Of a stretch of 64,000 bases of DNA, positions 34,136 to 42,783 are shown in pieces. The translations under genes and the position numbers were made by a program. Positions within the stretch are counted from its first letter, which is position 1; each line of letters begins with the position of its first letter. The stretch comes from Selenomonas sputigena_A. Lineage in GTDB: Bacteria; Bacillota; Negativicutes; Selenomonadales; Selenomonadaceae. The stretch spans positions 992,001 through 1,056,000 of the forward strand of contig NZ_CP194411.1 of assembly GCF_051603425.1 (NCBI RefSeq). The letters run 5' to 3'. A model generated the notes under the pieces. It worked only from the letters and a program-made list of their open reading frames with translations. It made no database searches and was not told the origin of the DNA.

Positions 34136-34231
34136 ATGTCCCTGTCCGTATTTTTCTTTTCTGAAATGTTTGCTGTTTTGTTTCTTTCGGGTCTTTTCGC
34201 CGGCGTGCTCATTCATATTTCCTCAAAGTAG
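34136..34231 (+). CDS. Tiny membrane peptide, 31 residues
   Basis: ATG 34136 lies 7 nt after AAAGGAGGTG, an ideal ribosome site. The product begins MSLSVFFFSEMFAVLFLSGL and is one hydrophobic helix ending HISSK. The 17-bp sequence ATGATACTACCCCAAAA precedes it (34088-34104) and also precedes the next ORF. It resembles small single-span toxins or membrane peptides in style only. Confidence 0.55.
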   Translation: MSLSVFFFSEMFAVLFLSGLFAGVLIHISSK

Positions 34232-34284
34232 AAGCAGCGCAAGAATGAATATGATACTACCCCAAAAAAAAGGAGGTGATTCTT

Positions 34285-34353
34285 ATGGGGTCGATCTTTG
34301 TTGATTTTATTGTCACTGTCGTTGATTATGCTCTTTCTGAAGAAGACACGTGA
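34285..34353 (+). CDS. Tiny ORF, 22 residues
   Basis: ATG 34285 follows AAAGGAGGTGATTCTT. The peptide MGSIFVDFIVTVVDYALSEE is hydrophobic with an acidic end. A second copy of the 17-bp repeat (34251-34267) lies upstream. One frame over, the same DNA would encode a hydrophobic stretch with a KK-rich tail, so a frameshifted toxin-like gene is possible. Confidence 0.4.
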   Translation: MGSIFVDFIVTVVDYALSEEDT

Positions 34354-34391
34354 GAAGAAATTTCCCTTGTGCTAAGAAAGGAGGTGCCATC

Positions 34392-34442
34392 ATGATTATG
34401 TCTACGTCGATTGTTGTTATTCATGAGACCGAGGAGATGTAA
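34392..34442 (+). CDS. Tiny ORF, 17 residues
   Basis: ATG 34392 follows AAAGGAGGTGCCATC. The peptide MIMSTSIVVIHETEEM is short and may not be made. It is listed because it has the same strong ribosome site as its neighbours. Confidence 0.3.
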   Translation: MIMSTSIVVIHETEEM

Positions 34443-34475
34443 GAAGCGGCCTGGCCGCAAGGAGAGAAGTATTTT

Positions 34476-34643
34476 ATGTTCGCCGGTATTGCCGGATTTG
34501 TAGAAAGGAAGATTTTTATGTTGTTCTTGTTTGTACCGTCTATCGAAATCATCACTGCAGCCGCAGCTTCTTTTATTGGAGGCGCCGCCCTCGGGCAGAG
34601 GGTTTGTGACGCCGTTGAGCCCTCCAGGCGGGAGCATCCCTGA
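34476..34643 (+). CDS. Small membrane peptide, 55 residues
   Basis: ATG 34476 follows CAAGGAGAG; an internal ATG at 34518 has its own AGAAAGGAAG site and would give 41 residues. The product has a hydrophobic, Ala/Gly-rich segment (LFLFVPSIEIITAAAASFIG) and a polar tail ending REHP. One membrane span is likely. Confidence 0.45.
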   Translation: MFAGIAGFVERKIFMLFLFVPSIEIITAAAASFIGGAALGQRVCDAVEPSRREHP

Positions 34644-34697
34644 TGCAAAAGCCTGTTATGTCGAACGGATTTCTGAGGAAAAGAGGAGGTGAAGATC

Positions 34698-34760
34698 ATG
34701 CCTTTGTGGTTTTTAGCCGGATTTACTACAGTCGTGCTTACGCGGATGATGTCGGAATAA
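34698..34760 (+). CDS. Tiny membrane peptide, 20 residues
   Basis: ATG 34698 follows AAGAGGAGGTGAAGATC. The peptide MPLWFLAGFTTVVLTRMMSE is one hydrophobic helix with Arg near the end. It is the last of five consecutive ORFs with strong ribosome sites. Confidence 0.45.
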   Translation: MPLWFLAGFTTVVLTRMMSE

Positions 34761-34789
34761 CGTATGTCTTATTGTCAGCTTTTGCCGGA

Positions 34790-34886
34790 TGCCGGGACCG
34801 ACTCCTGCATACAGGACCCGGCAGGCTTCGCTGTCAGGGCAGATGCCTGTACTGATACAGGTACCTGCCTTGACAGCGAAGCTTCC
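34790..34886. other. Two adjacent strong hairpins
   Basis: First: TGCCGGG (34790-34796) pairs with CCCGGCA (34817-34823). Second: AGGCTTCGCTGTCA...GGCAG...TACA pairs with TGTA...CTGCC...TGACAGCGAAGCTT across 34823-34886, about 25 bp with small bulges and a CTGA loop. They follow the tiny ORFs. There is no U-tract. The bases 34887-35043 hold nothing I can name. Confidence 0.6.
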
Positions 34887-35045
34887 TGTGTGGTATTTTA
34901 TATTTGAGTATAGGCACTTGTGGTTACGCTGAACGGATGAAAGGGACATTGTCCGTTTGCGATGACGAGGCTGTATCAGACATTGATGAATGATTGATAT
35001 GTACTCCATCCTTCCCGGATGCAGCCACAGGCAGAATATACAGAA

Positions 35046-35095
35046 GCAAAGGGACGTCGGCAGCCGCCGGCGTCCCTGCTTTGCTTTTGAAAGCT
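35046..35095. terminator. Terminator of the polymerase-like operon
   Basis: GCAAAGGGACGTCGGC, AGCC loop, GCCGGCGTCCCTGCTTTGC with A-rich and T-rich flanks. It lies just beyond the stop of the minus-strand gene at 35097 and could work on both strands. Confidence 0.8.
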
Positions 35096-35096
35096 G

Positions 35097-36248
35097 TCAT
35101 TCGTATACCGTGCTTTTGCCGTCCCATAGGGTTTTTCCCGTGCCAAGGTCGCGAAAAAAAATTCCGCCCCTTTTTCCTTCTGACGGCAGGTTTTCTTCTG
35201 CCACGATGGCAAAGAGGCTCGTCCAATTCGGCTGGAGCCGCAGCTTTTTTACATTTCCTGCAGCAAGTCGGGATTCGATGAGCTGTTCTCCGGAATCTGT
35301 CAGACGATATTTTTGCAGATCTGCTTCTTCGAACTTATAGTCCTTCAGGAGCAGCCAGTTAGCGATATCGGTACTGTTGATAACGGCGTATTCCTGTCCG
35401 TTTCGTTCCATCAGGTAGACAGCTGTCGTTTTCAGCAAGAGATCTTTTTCCTTGTCCAGCAGAGGTTTTCCGTCTTTCTTGCTTCCCTTCGTATATTTTC
35501 GGACAATATCCGCAGCGAAGGGATCTTTTTCCGATACAAGGTAGCGTCTTTTCAGCGGGCCTTGGGCAAAAGCATTAGCGAGGATTTTATCGTAGGTAAT
35601 TTTCTTAAAATCGTTATCCCCTTTGCCGTCCTTGCCGTCTAGATTAAACAGTGCCTCATTGAAATATCGCTGCTTCTGCGCCAGCTCCTCCAGGCTCTTG
35701 ATAGCAGCAAGGAGCTGGCTGACAGCCTTGATGAGATCTTGGTTTTTCGTGGCATTTGCGGCGCCTTTTAGGGAAGGGATATGCTCTATTTTTTTCTGCA
35801 GTGCAGGTAAAGGATCTGCCGGGGAGATGTGCTCCAAGACATCCAAAAATTCCTTCCTTTGCTCCATATTTTCGGTCTCCCGGAGCAGTTTGCTGCAATC
35901 TAGCAGCGCTTCCTTGAGAAAGACTTGGCGCAGGTAGCGCGGCAGCCAGTCTGCTACTTTCTCCGTGTCCGGGGCGGCCTTATGGGTGAAACCGCACCAG
36001 GCTTTTAGTACTTCGCGGCAGGCAGGAATACGAGCCTCTTCTATTGTTGCTGCGTTTTCTTCCGCGGCGAAAAGGTGACGGCGCGCAATGATGGTCATGG
36101 CGCGCTCCAAGCCGGAAAATTTGTTTTTAAGGAAGGTTGCGTACTTCAAGCGGCGAGTGCTTTCGGCCATATCCCTGCCCTCGCCTGCGGCCAAGAAATT
36201 TTCTGCTGCCATCGTGTATTGTTCATACTCTCTGACTTCATCCAGCAT
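35097..36248 (-). CDS. Unknown partner protein of the polymerase-like gene
   Basis: A 383-residue soluble, mainly helical protein that I do not recognise. It starts MLDEVREYEQYTMAAENFLA, has long amphipathic helices to about residue 260, and ends in a mixed region containing DIANWLLLKDYKFEEADLQK and GGIFFRDLGTGKTLWDGK. GTGKT here is not in a normal Walker context. ATG 36248 lies inside the last codons of the upstream gene (11-nt overlap) after AAAGGCGG, so the two are co-translated and their products probably act together. The frame extends further upstream, but that part overlaps the polymerase-like gene. A terminator follows. Confidence 0.7.
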   Translation of the reverse strand: MLDEVREYEQYTMAAENFLAAGEGRDMAESTRRLKYATFLKNKFSGLERAMTIIARRHLFAAEENAATIEEARIPACREVLKAWCGFTHKAAPDTEKVADWLPRYLRQVFLKEALLDCSKLLRETENMEQRKEFLDVLEHISPADPLPALQKKIEHIPSLKGAANATKNQDLIKAVSQLLAAIKSLEELAQKQRYFNEALFNLDGKDGKGDNDFKKITYDKILANAFAQGPLKRRYLVSEKDPFAADIVRKYTKGSKKDGKPLLDKEKDLLLKTTAVYLMERNGQEYAVINSTDIANWLLLKDYKFEEADLQKYRLTDSGEQLIESRLAAGNVKKLRLQPNWTSLFAIVAEENLPSEGKRGGIFFRDLGTGKTLWDGKSTVYE

Positions 36249-39200
36249 AGCTGCCGCCGCCTTTCCGGTTCGTGTCTTCCTCGATGTTTTGTACCTCGGG
36301 ACTGTGGATATTGCGCAAAATTTCCTCTTTGCTGAAAACATCCCAGAGAAAGCGGCTCTTGCTCTTTTCATTTGCCGCATAAAGCAAGGCCGTGTTTATG
36401 TTTTCGCCGAAGATGTTCATGAGGTGGCTGCGGCACAGGTGCTGTATTTTCCGTCGCCAGACAGAGGCGGTTTCTTTTTTTGCGCTTGCCTTGCAATATG
36501 TCTGGTAAAGTTCCTCCCAGTACGGATTGCCTTTCGGTATAGGAAAACGGCTCTTTTCCTGCGGGTTTCCATCTCCGTCCATGTAGGTTGCTATATCCAT
36601 GTTTTCACGGAAGTGCCGCCTCACATCCTTGAGAATGTAGTAGAAAATCATATAACCGCCGTTACGAAAATTACTCAGTAGTTCGATCACCGCCTGCGGC
36701 AGCATTTCATCTTTCCCTAAGTTCAAAATACGGGCGATTTTTTCTTCTCGTTGCTCTTCCCTGGCAAATTGCCATTTTTCATCAAGCAGGCGCACTAAAG
36801 CGTCGCGCACCTCGGCTTCTGAGGTGAACGTCCCCTCCAGCGCAGCATATGCCTGGCGCTGGGCTTCCTCGACGGAAACGCCGCAGGGCAGAGGCGTTTG
36901 CCGGCTGTCGTACTGAAGCTTGAGCAAGAATCCGACACGATTGGCATAGTCGCTGTCTTCGTAAAAAGCACGGCTGCGCTTCAGACGGTAATCCAGTTTT
37001 CCCAGAGCGATGTACGCCTGGCTGAGGCGGCTTGTTTGCTGTAATTTCTCTTTATCCAGCGGCGCACTTCCGTTTCCTTCACCTTGGAAACGGAAAAGGA
37101 TGCAGTCCCGTGCCTTATTCTTTTCCCAAGAAAATTTTTGAGGTTTTTCCGCGAGGCATTTGAGATACTCGCCGGGAATCCGCTCGAGGTTTGCCACAGC
37201 CGCCGTTTTGTCATAAACCGGGATATCGGACAAGAGAAACTTCTTCTTTTTCTGAAGGGCAAGGGACAGGGCGCCTTGCCCTTTGCTCGGGACGATTTGC
37301 GGCTCAGCATAGCCCGCATAGATCTTTTCGCTGGCCTTCTTCGTTTGCAGGAAAAAGCTTTCTTCTTTTTTCACGCAGCTTTCCAGCGCTTTGATATTCG
37401 CATTGGGATGCAGCCCCGTCTTCGCAGCGTCGATTTCCAGTCCCGTGACGATCGTGCATTCCGCGCATTTGTTCCGGAATTCATGAGCGCTTTCTTTCCC
37501 TTCCCAGTATTCCCGCTTGGCAATCTTGACGGCAATGTTGGAAATCTGTCCGATGCGGTTGGAAAAAGTATTCGCGACCGTTTCGAAAGGTATGGACGAC
37601 GGCGTAAGAATCTCACTCTTCTGTTTGGCGCTGGGAATCTGGATGACGGGAAGTGTCCGAGTATATTTTCCGCCCTCTTCCTGATAGACTTTTCGCTTGA
37701 CGGCTTCAATGACGGCCTCTTCACGGATGATTTTTACAAGATCTCCATCAAAATCCGCCCCGCCTAAGGCCATCGGCACGAAGGAGCTCTTCGCTGTCAT
37801 GACGATGCCGACGAGATGTGAAAAGTATCGCCTATATGGCCCATCCGTCTCCCTATGTGGGATGAGAAGGCATTGTTCGTTGCGCGACAGATGGGGACTG
37901 CGCAGGATGGCACAGCAGGAATCCTCTGTTGGCTGCGCGCTTGCTTGGGGCAGATAAAATTTGTCCGGGAGCAGGCACAGACTTTTCGAGAGTTTCTTCA
38001 GCTTTTCCTTTTTGTCGGGTGGAAGACTTTCCGTTTTTTGCAGAATGTAGAAGAGCAGGGAAAGCAGGTCGCCTGATAAATAGCGATTTTCGCCGAGGAC
38101 CGCAAACTTCCCTAGACAAAGATTCTTTTCCAGGTTCCTTATGGTCTCACGAACGAAGTCTTTGACATGTTTATCGCTAAGAAAAGCAGGGTTCCTTTTG
38201 AGCGCGGCCCAATATTTGTCGCGTGCGTTTTCCCGGTCTGTCCAGGAGGATTTTTCTCTGTTGATGGAAGCATCTTCCTCCGGCAGAGCAGGTTTTCCTT
38301 CAGCACTTTCTGCGGCTTCATTTTCCGGCAGGGAAAAATTTGCCGTACTTTCTGCCAATATGGAAGCATCATCGTCTTCAGCAGGCAGGGAGAACATCCC
38401 GTTGGCTTCTGTTGGGGCTTCCTGCAGGCGGCGTATGGTTTTACGCTCATTTGCAATCAATTGCAGAAAACTTTCAGGCTCGATATCGAGCGTACTGAAA
38501 AACTGGTAGTTCAGGCGCACTCGCTTTTTGCGGGAAAGGCGTGCATCCGTGCCGCTGACATAAAGGGTATGGCCATATTCCTGAATCTTTTGGAAAACAT
38601 GCTGCATCGGATCGAGCCGGATATTTTCCTTTCTTGCTTCGCTGTCTGCCTGTGCGGTGTTGCTGTGGTTTTTCCAATATCTCTTCAGCCAGCCGCAGCA
38701 TTTGAACATGCTCTTCGTCAGGATGATTTTTGCCTTGCGCAGATCGCGCCGTATATCAAAGGCGTCTTGGATATAAAGGGCTCCGTCGCCGCCAAATTCT
38801 GCAAAGAACTGCTCAAAATCAACTTCGTGCAGCATGCCTTTTGTGAAGGGCATACGAATCTGGAAGGAGTGAGAATCCCTGCTGAATCCGTATCGGATTT
38901 TGAGCCGTTCATTTATATGACGGGCATAGGCAGGGCAGATGAGGCCCTCACCGTCAAAGGGATTGACCTTAACGCGCTGCCGGTTTTTGCATACGCCGAA
39001 TTGCCAGAGCGTTTCTTCGTCCGGAGGCTGCTCCCCGACATTAGAAAATATCTGGACATCTTCTATATCGGCAGTGTCATCTTCCAGCACAAGAACACTT
39101 TCCTCATCAAAACAGAACGCTCCTTCCTGTTCGATGCGGTATCCCGTGCTGAGGTAAAGACCGCGATAAGCATAGTACTTGCTGGGGGTGAGGTTGATTT

Positions 39201-39777
39201 TGGAAAAATCTATATCGAGCAGGAGGCGCTTTTCGAGTTCCTTCAGGAGAGTTTTATCGATAAAGGAGATTCGTCCCGAGCGCGCCATGCTTCCGCTTTT
39301 GTCAAAAGGGACAAAACGCCTCGGCACGCCGTCGTCAAAGGTAAGCTCGATGCCGTTTCTTTTATCGAAGAGCCATTGCAGACGGGCTCTGTGGCCTTCC
39401 TTAGACAAGAGATCCTTTTCGCTGAGATCCTGGTAGCGTTTTTTCAGCTTGTCGTCCTCCGCCTGGAAGGAAACGTTCTGGAAATCGAGGAAAATGAGGG
39501 AGCGGCGCAGACAATCGCATGCTTCCTTCCCGTCGTCATCCTCCGGCAAATCGGCCTTTGTCCCTTGCGCTTTCAGGCATTGGCGTATTTGATAAAACAG
39601 CGCATTGTCGCTGCATCTGTCCACGGAGAGGATGATATCTTCGTCCGCCAGTCCTCGCCCCCCAGCGGAAAAATCAAAGCGGAAGACGGCGCGATGTTTC
39701 CCGTCTTCTTGACGAACGACCTGGGCTTTTTCCAGCATCGTCTTCGCGTCCAATGTCATCAAATGATATGCATGCAT
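36238..39777 (-). CDS. Two-barrel RNA polymerase-like protein (QDE-1/YonO type)
   Basis: An 1179-residue protein. The key motif is GGADFDGDLVKII with Asp 675, 677 and 679. This is the metal-binding DxDGD loop shared by RNA polymerase beta-prime, eukaryotic QDE-1-type RNA-dependent polymerases and the phage single-chain polymerase YonO. Upstream, about residue 627, is RSPHLSRNEQCLLIPH, placed like the RxPxLxPxE block of those enzymes. Downstream, about residue 780, is GLEIDAAKTGLHPNANI, like their DxxKTG block. The N-terminal 600 residues are not recognisable and include an acidic linker near 470-520. ATG 39777 was chosen because TGGAGG lies 8 nt upstream. It overlaps the partner gene. No phage genes are near. 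Whether it copies DNA or RNA cannot be read. Confidence 0.75.
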   Translation of the reverse strand: MHAYHLMTLDAKTMLEKAQVVRQEDGKHRAVFRFDFSAGGRGLADEDIILSVDRCSDNALFYQIRQCLKAQGTKADLPEDDDGKEACDCLRRSLIFLDFQNVSFQAEDDKLKKRYQDLSEKDLLSKEGHRARLQWLFDKRNGIELTFDDGVPRRFVPFDKSGSMARSGRISFIDKTLLKELEKRLLLDIDFSKINLTPSKYYAYRGLYLSTGYRIEQEGAFCFDEESVLVLEDDTADIEDVQIFSNVGEQPPDEETLWQFGVCKNRQRVKVNPFDGEGLICPAYARHINERLKIRYGFSRDSHSFQIRMPFTKGMLHEVDFEQFFAEFGGDGALYIQDAFDIRRDLRKAKIILTKSMFKCCGWLKRYWKNHSNTAQADSEARKENIRLDPMQHVFQKIQEYGHTLYVSGTDARLSRKKRVRLNYQFFSTLDIEPESFLQLIANERKTIRRLQEAPTEANGMFSLPAEDDDASILAESTANFSLPENEAAESAEGKPALPEEDASINREKSSWTDRENARDKYWAALKRNPAFLSDKHVKDFVRETIRNLEKNLCLGKFAVLGENRYLSGDLLSLLFYILQKTESLPPDKKEKLKKLSKSLCLLPDKFYLPQASAQPTEDSCCAILRSPHLSRNEQCLLIPHRETDGPYRRYFSHLVGIVMTAKSSFVPMALGGADFDGDLVKIIREEAVIEAVKRKVYQEEGGKYTRTLPVIQIPSAKQKSEILTPSSIPFETVANTFSNRIGQISNIAVKIAKREYWEGKESAHEFRNKCAECTIVTGLEIDAAKTGLHPNANIKALESCVKKEESFFLQTKKASEKIYAGYAEPQIVPSKGQGALSLALQKKKKFLLSDIPVYDKTAAVANLERIPGEYLKCLAEKPQKFSWEKNKARDCILFRFQGEGNGSAPLDKEKLQQTSRLSQAYIALGKLDYRLKRSRAFYEDSDYANRVGFLLKLQYDSRQTPLPCGVSVEEAQRQAYAALEGTFTSEAEVRDALVRLLDEKWQFAREEQREEKIARILNLGKDEMLPQAVIELLSNFRNGGYMIFYYILKDVRRHFRENMDIATYMDGDGNPQEKSRFPIPKGNPYWEELYQTYCKASAKKETASVWRRKIQHLCRSHLMNIFGENINTALLYAANEKSKSRFLWDVFSKEEILRNIHSPEVQNIEEDTNRKGGGSYAG

Positions 39778-39972
39778 CGCCACAACCTCCATTTGCGTCG
39801 TCATCGCAAATTCCCGGCCTTTCATCTGTCTTTAAGGAAATTCGTTCTTTCTTTGGGAAAATCCTGCCTCGAGATTTGTCTTTCGGAGGCTGCCTGCGAA
39901 AACTCTGCAGGAGACTGGAGGCGTCGTGTTTCATGGCCGTGCATCCAACGTCCGGCCGGCGTTCCTCTTCCA

Positions 39973-40002
39973 TTGACAGCCGCCTTATATCAATGCTATG
40001 AT
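39973..40002 (+). promoter_or_regulatory. Promoter of purB
   Basis: TTGACA (39973-39978), 18 bp, TATGAT (39997-40002), about 65 bp before the purB start. The 289-bp gap 39778-40066 shows no clear promoter for the divergent polymerase-like gene and no purine riboswitch. Confidence 0.7.
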
Positions 40003-40066
40003 AAATGAGGCAAAACAGCGGACGGCGTGGGGCTTTCCGCTGATGATGACAGGAGGAATCGCATCC

Positions 40067-41359
40067 ATGATAGAACGCTACACGAATCCCGAGATGGGCA
40101 ATATCTGGACCTTGCAGCATGAGTTTGAAACAATACTCGATGTGGAACTTGCGGCCTGCGATGCCATGGCGGAGTTGGGGGAGATCCCCAAGGAGGCTGC
40201 GGCGAACATTCGTGAAAAGGCAACTTTTGATTTGGCACGCGTCAAGGAGATCGAGAAGGTCACGAACCATGATATCATCGCGTTCCTTACGAATGTTGCG
40301 GAATATGTGGGCGAGGACTCGAAATACATCCACAAAGGGCTTACATCGAGCGATGTCAAGGATACGGCGCTCGGACTGATGATGAAGCGTTCGGCGGATC
40401 TCATCCTCGACGATCTCCGGAAGCTGCTCGAGGTGCTGCGCCGCCGCGCGGTGGAGTTCAAGCATACGCCGTGCATCGGCAGGACGCATGGCATCCATGC
40501 CGAGCCGATGACGTTCGGCCTGAAGCTTCTTCTTTGGAGTGCTGAGGTTGAGCGCGACATCGAGCGCGTCGAGCACGCGAAGAAAATCGTTGCCGTCGGC
40601 AAGCTTTCGGGCGCTGTCGGCACCTATTCCAATATCGATCCGCGCATTGAGGAGATCACCTGCCAAAAGCTCGGCCTTACGCCGGTTCGTCTGGCGACGC
40701 AGGTCATCCAGCGCGACCGCCATGCCGAATACATGACGACGCTCGCCATTGTCGCAAGCTCCCTGGAGAAGTTCGCGACGGAGGTCAGGAACCTGCAGCG
40801 CACGGATATCCGCGAGGCGGAGGAATATTTCGCTCCGGGACAGAAAGGCTCCTCCGCCATGCCGCATAAGCGCAATCCCATCACCTGCGAGCGCATTTCG
40901 GGCATGGCGCGTCTCGTGCGCGGCAATGCCGTCGCGGCCATGGAGGACATTACACTCTGGCATGAGCGCGACATCTCCCATTCGTCGGTCGAGCGCGTCA
41001 TTCTGCCGGACAGCACGATCAATGTGGACTACTGCACGAAGAAGTTCACGAATATCATCGACAAGCTGCTCGTTTATCCCGAGGCAATGCTGGCCAACAT
41101 GGAAAAGACCGGCGGCCTCATTTACAGCCAGCGCCTCATGCTTGCCATCGTCGATAAGGGCGTGCTGCGTGAGGACGCTTATAAATGGGTGCAGCGCAAC
41201 GCCATGAAGCGTTGGATGGAGGGCGAGGATTTCCGTACGAATGTGGAAAAAGACGCAGATATCCTGAAGTACCTTACGAAAGAAGAAATCGACGCCTGTT
41301 TCGATTACCAATTCTTCCTGCGCCATATCGACAAGATTTTCGAGCGCTTTGGGCTGTAA
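40067..41359 (+). CDS. purB: Adenylosuccinate lyase
   Basis: PurB (430 residues) cleaves adenylosuccinate to AMP and SAICAR to AICAR. Motifs in order: MIERYTNPEMGNIWTLQHEF at the start, TSSDVKDTALGL, IGRTHGIHAEPMTFG, and the fumarase-superfamily signature GSSAMPHKRNPITCE (about residue 263). The start ATG 40067 follows AGGAGG; the upstream in-frame ATGs lack ribosome sites. purA follows 56 bp later, so both adenylate steps are likely in one operon. Confidence 0.96.
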   Translation: MIERYTNPEMGNIWTLQHEFETILDVELAACDAMAELGEIPKEAAANIREKATFDLARVKEIEKVTNHDIIAFLTNVAEYVGEDSKYIHKGLTSSDVKDTALGLMMKRSADLILDDLRKLLEVLRRRAVEFKHTPCIGRTHGIHAEPMTFGLKLLLWSAEVERDIERVEHAKKIVAVGKLSGAVGTYSNIDPRIEEITCQKLGLTPVRLATQVIQRDRHAEYMTTLAIVASSLEKFATEVRNLQRTDIREAEEYFAPGQKGSSAMPHKRNPITCERISGMARLVRGNAVAAMEDITLWHERDISHSSVERVILPDSTINVDYCTKKFTNIIDKLLVYPEAMLANMEKTGGLIYSQRLMLAIVDKGVLREDAYKWVQRNAMKRWMEGEDFRTNVEKDADILKYLTKEEIDACFDYQFFLRHIDKIFERFGL

Positions 41360-41415
41360 TACAAACAGGCATTATGGGATGCAACTTGTTTGCAAAAGAG
41401 AAGGAGTAGATCGCT

Positions 41416-42702
41416 ATGTCAGCAGTAGTAGTCACGGGCACGCAATGGGGCGACGAGGGCAAGGGGAAGATCGTTGACTATCTCGCCGAAAAAGCCGATA
41501 CTGTCGTGCGCTACCAGGGGGGCAGCAATGCCGGCCATACCGTCACGGTCAAAGGCGAGGAATTCAAGCTGCGCCTTCTGCCGTCGGGCATCCTCTACCA
41601 TGGCAAGACGAATGTCGTCGGCAACGGCGTCGTTTTCGACCCCGAGGTTGCGCTCGAGGAAATGAATGCCATTGAAAAGAGAGGCATCGATACATCCGGC
41701 ATCCGCATCTCAAACCGGGCGCACGTCGTCATGCCGTACCATCGCCTGATGGATGGGCTGGCGGAGGAAGCGCGCGGTGCGGGCAAGATCGGCACGACAA
41801 AGCGCGGCATCGGGCCTTGCTACATGGACAAGATGAACCGCATTGGCATTCGCATGTGCGACCTCATCGAGCCGGAAGAGTTCAGAAAACGTCTCAAGGA
41901 AAATCTGGCGATCAAGAACAATGAGCTTGTGAAGCTGTACGGACATGAGCCGCTTTCCTACGAGCATATCCTTGAGGAATACGAGGCCTATGCCGGTATC
42001 CTGCGGCCGCATGTCGTAGACACCATCGCCCTTTTGAACGAGGAGATCGCTGCGGGCAAGAAGGTGCTTTTCGAGGGAGCGCAGGCCACGATGCTCGATA
42101 TCGACTACGGCACCTATCCCTATGTCACGGCTTCGCACCCCGTTTCGGGCGGCGTCGGCGTCGGTACGGGCGTAGCGCCGAAGCAGATCGACAAGGTCAT
42201 CGGCGTGGTCAAGGCCTACTGCACGCGCGTCGGCGAGGGGCCTTTCCCGACGGAGCAGCTCAACGAGATTGGCGATAAGATCCGCGAAGCCGGACATGAG
42301 TTCGGCACGGTCACGGGACGTCCGCGCCGCACCGGCTGGCTCGACGCCTGCATCGTGCGCTATGCGGGACAGATTTCCGGCCTCGACTGCATGGCCATCA
42401 CGCGCCTCGACATCCTCGACGGCTTCGAGGAAATCCAGATGTGCACGGGCTATAAGCTTGACGGCAAGCCGCTGAACGAGGTTCCTGCAAGCCTCAACAT
42501 CCTGGCAAGGGTCGAGCCTGTCTATGAGACTTTCAAGGGCTGGAAAGAGGACATCACGGGCTGCCGCGAATATGAAAAACTGCCGGAAAACGCCAGGAAG
42601 TACCTCGAGCGCCTCTCTGAGGTCACGGGCGTGCCCATCGGCATCGTTTCGGTCGGTCCGAATCGCGACCAGACGATTGTCTGCGACAAGAATATCTTCT
42701 GA
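41416..42702 (+). CDS. purA: Adenylosuccinate synthetase
   Basis: PurA (428 residues) joins IMP and aspartate using GTP. It has GTQWGDEGKGKIVDYLAEKA at the N-terminus (GTP loop), QGGSNAGHTV, GTTKRGIGPCYMDK (the conserved active-site block), GTYPYVTASHP and the C-terminal GPNRDQTIVC. The ATG follows AGAAGGAG. It is downstream of purB and ends in a strong terminator. Confidence 0.97.
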   Translation: MSAVVVTGTQWGDEGKGKIVDYLAEKADTVVRYQGGSNAGHTVTVKGEEFKLRLLPSGILYHGKTNVVGNGVVFDPEVALEEMNAIEKRGIDTSGIRISNRAHVVMPYHRLMDGLAEEARGAGKIGTTKRGIGPCYMDKMNRIGIRMCDLIEPEEFRKRLKENLAIKNNELVKLYGHEPLSYEHILEEYEAYAGILRPHVVDTIALLNEEIAAGKKVLFEGAQATMLDIDYGTYPYVTASHPVSGGVGVGTGVAPKQIDKVIGVVKAYCTRVGEGPFPTEQLNEIGDKIREAGHEFGTVTGRPRRTGWLDACIVRYAGQISGLDCMAITRLDILDGFEEIQMCTGYKLDGKPLNEVPASLNILARVEPVYETFKGWKEDITGCREYEKLPENARKYLERLSEVTGVPIGIVSVGPNRDQTIVCDKNIF

Positions 42703-42729
42703 GAATTTTCTGCAGCGGCAGAAATATAA

Positions 42730-42779
42730 GAAAGAAGGCTGTTCCTAAAGCATTTGGCTTAGGAACAGCCTTCTTTTTG
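42730..42779. terminator. Strong intrinsic terminator after purA
   Basis: AAGAAGGCTGTTCCTAA, an 11-nt loop, TTAGGAACAGCCTTCTT then TTT: a 17-bp stem. It also ends 5 nt before the minus-strand gene at 42784 and can serve both. Confidence 0.92.
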
Positions 42780-42783
42780 GCGT

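Noticed and set aside
34326..34637. 103-codon minus-strand ORF over the tiny ORFs
   Set aside because: No start signal and low-complexity Asn/Arg/His content; the plus-strand ribosome sites are far stronger.
34643..34855. 70-codon plus-strand ORF overlapping the 20-residue tiny ORF
   Set aside because: No ribosome site upstream, and it runs through both strong hairpins; the smaller ORF has the better start.
30015..39777. Island interpreted as a prophage
   Set aside because: No integrase, terminase, capsid, tail or lysis gene is visible, although the polymerase-like protein has phage relatives.
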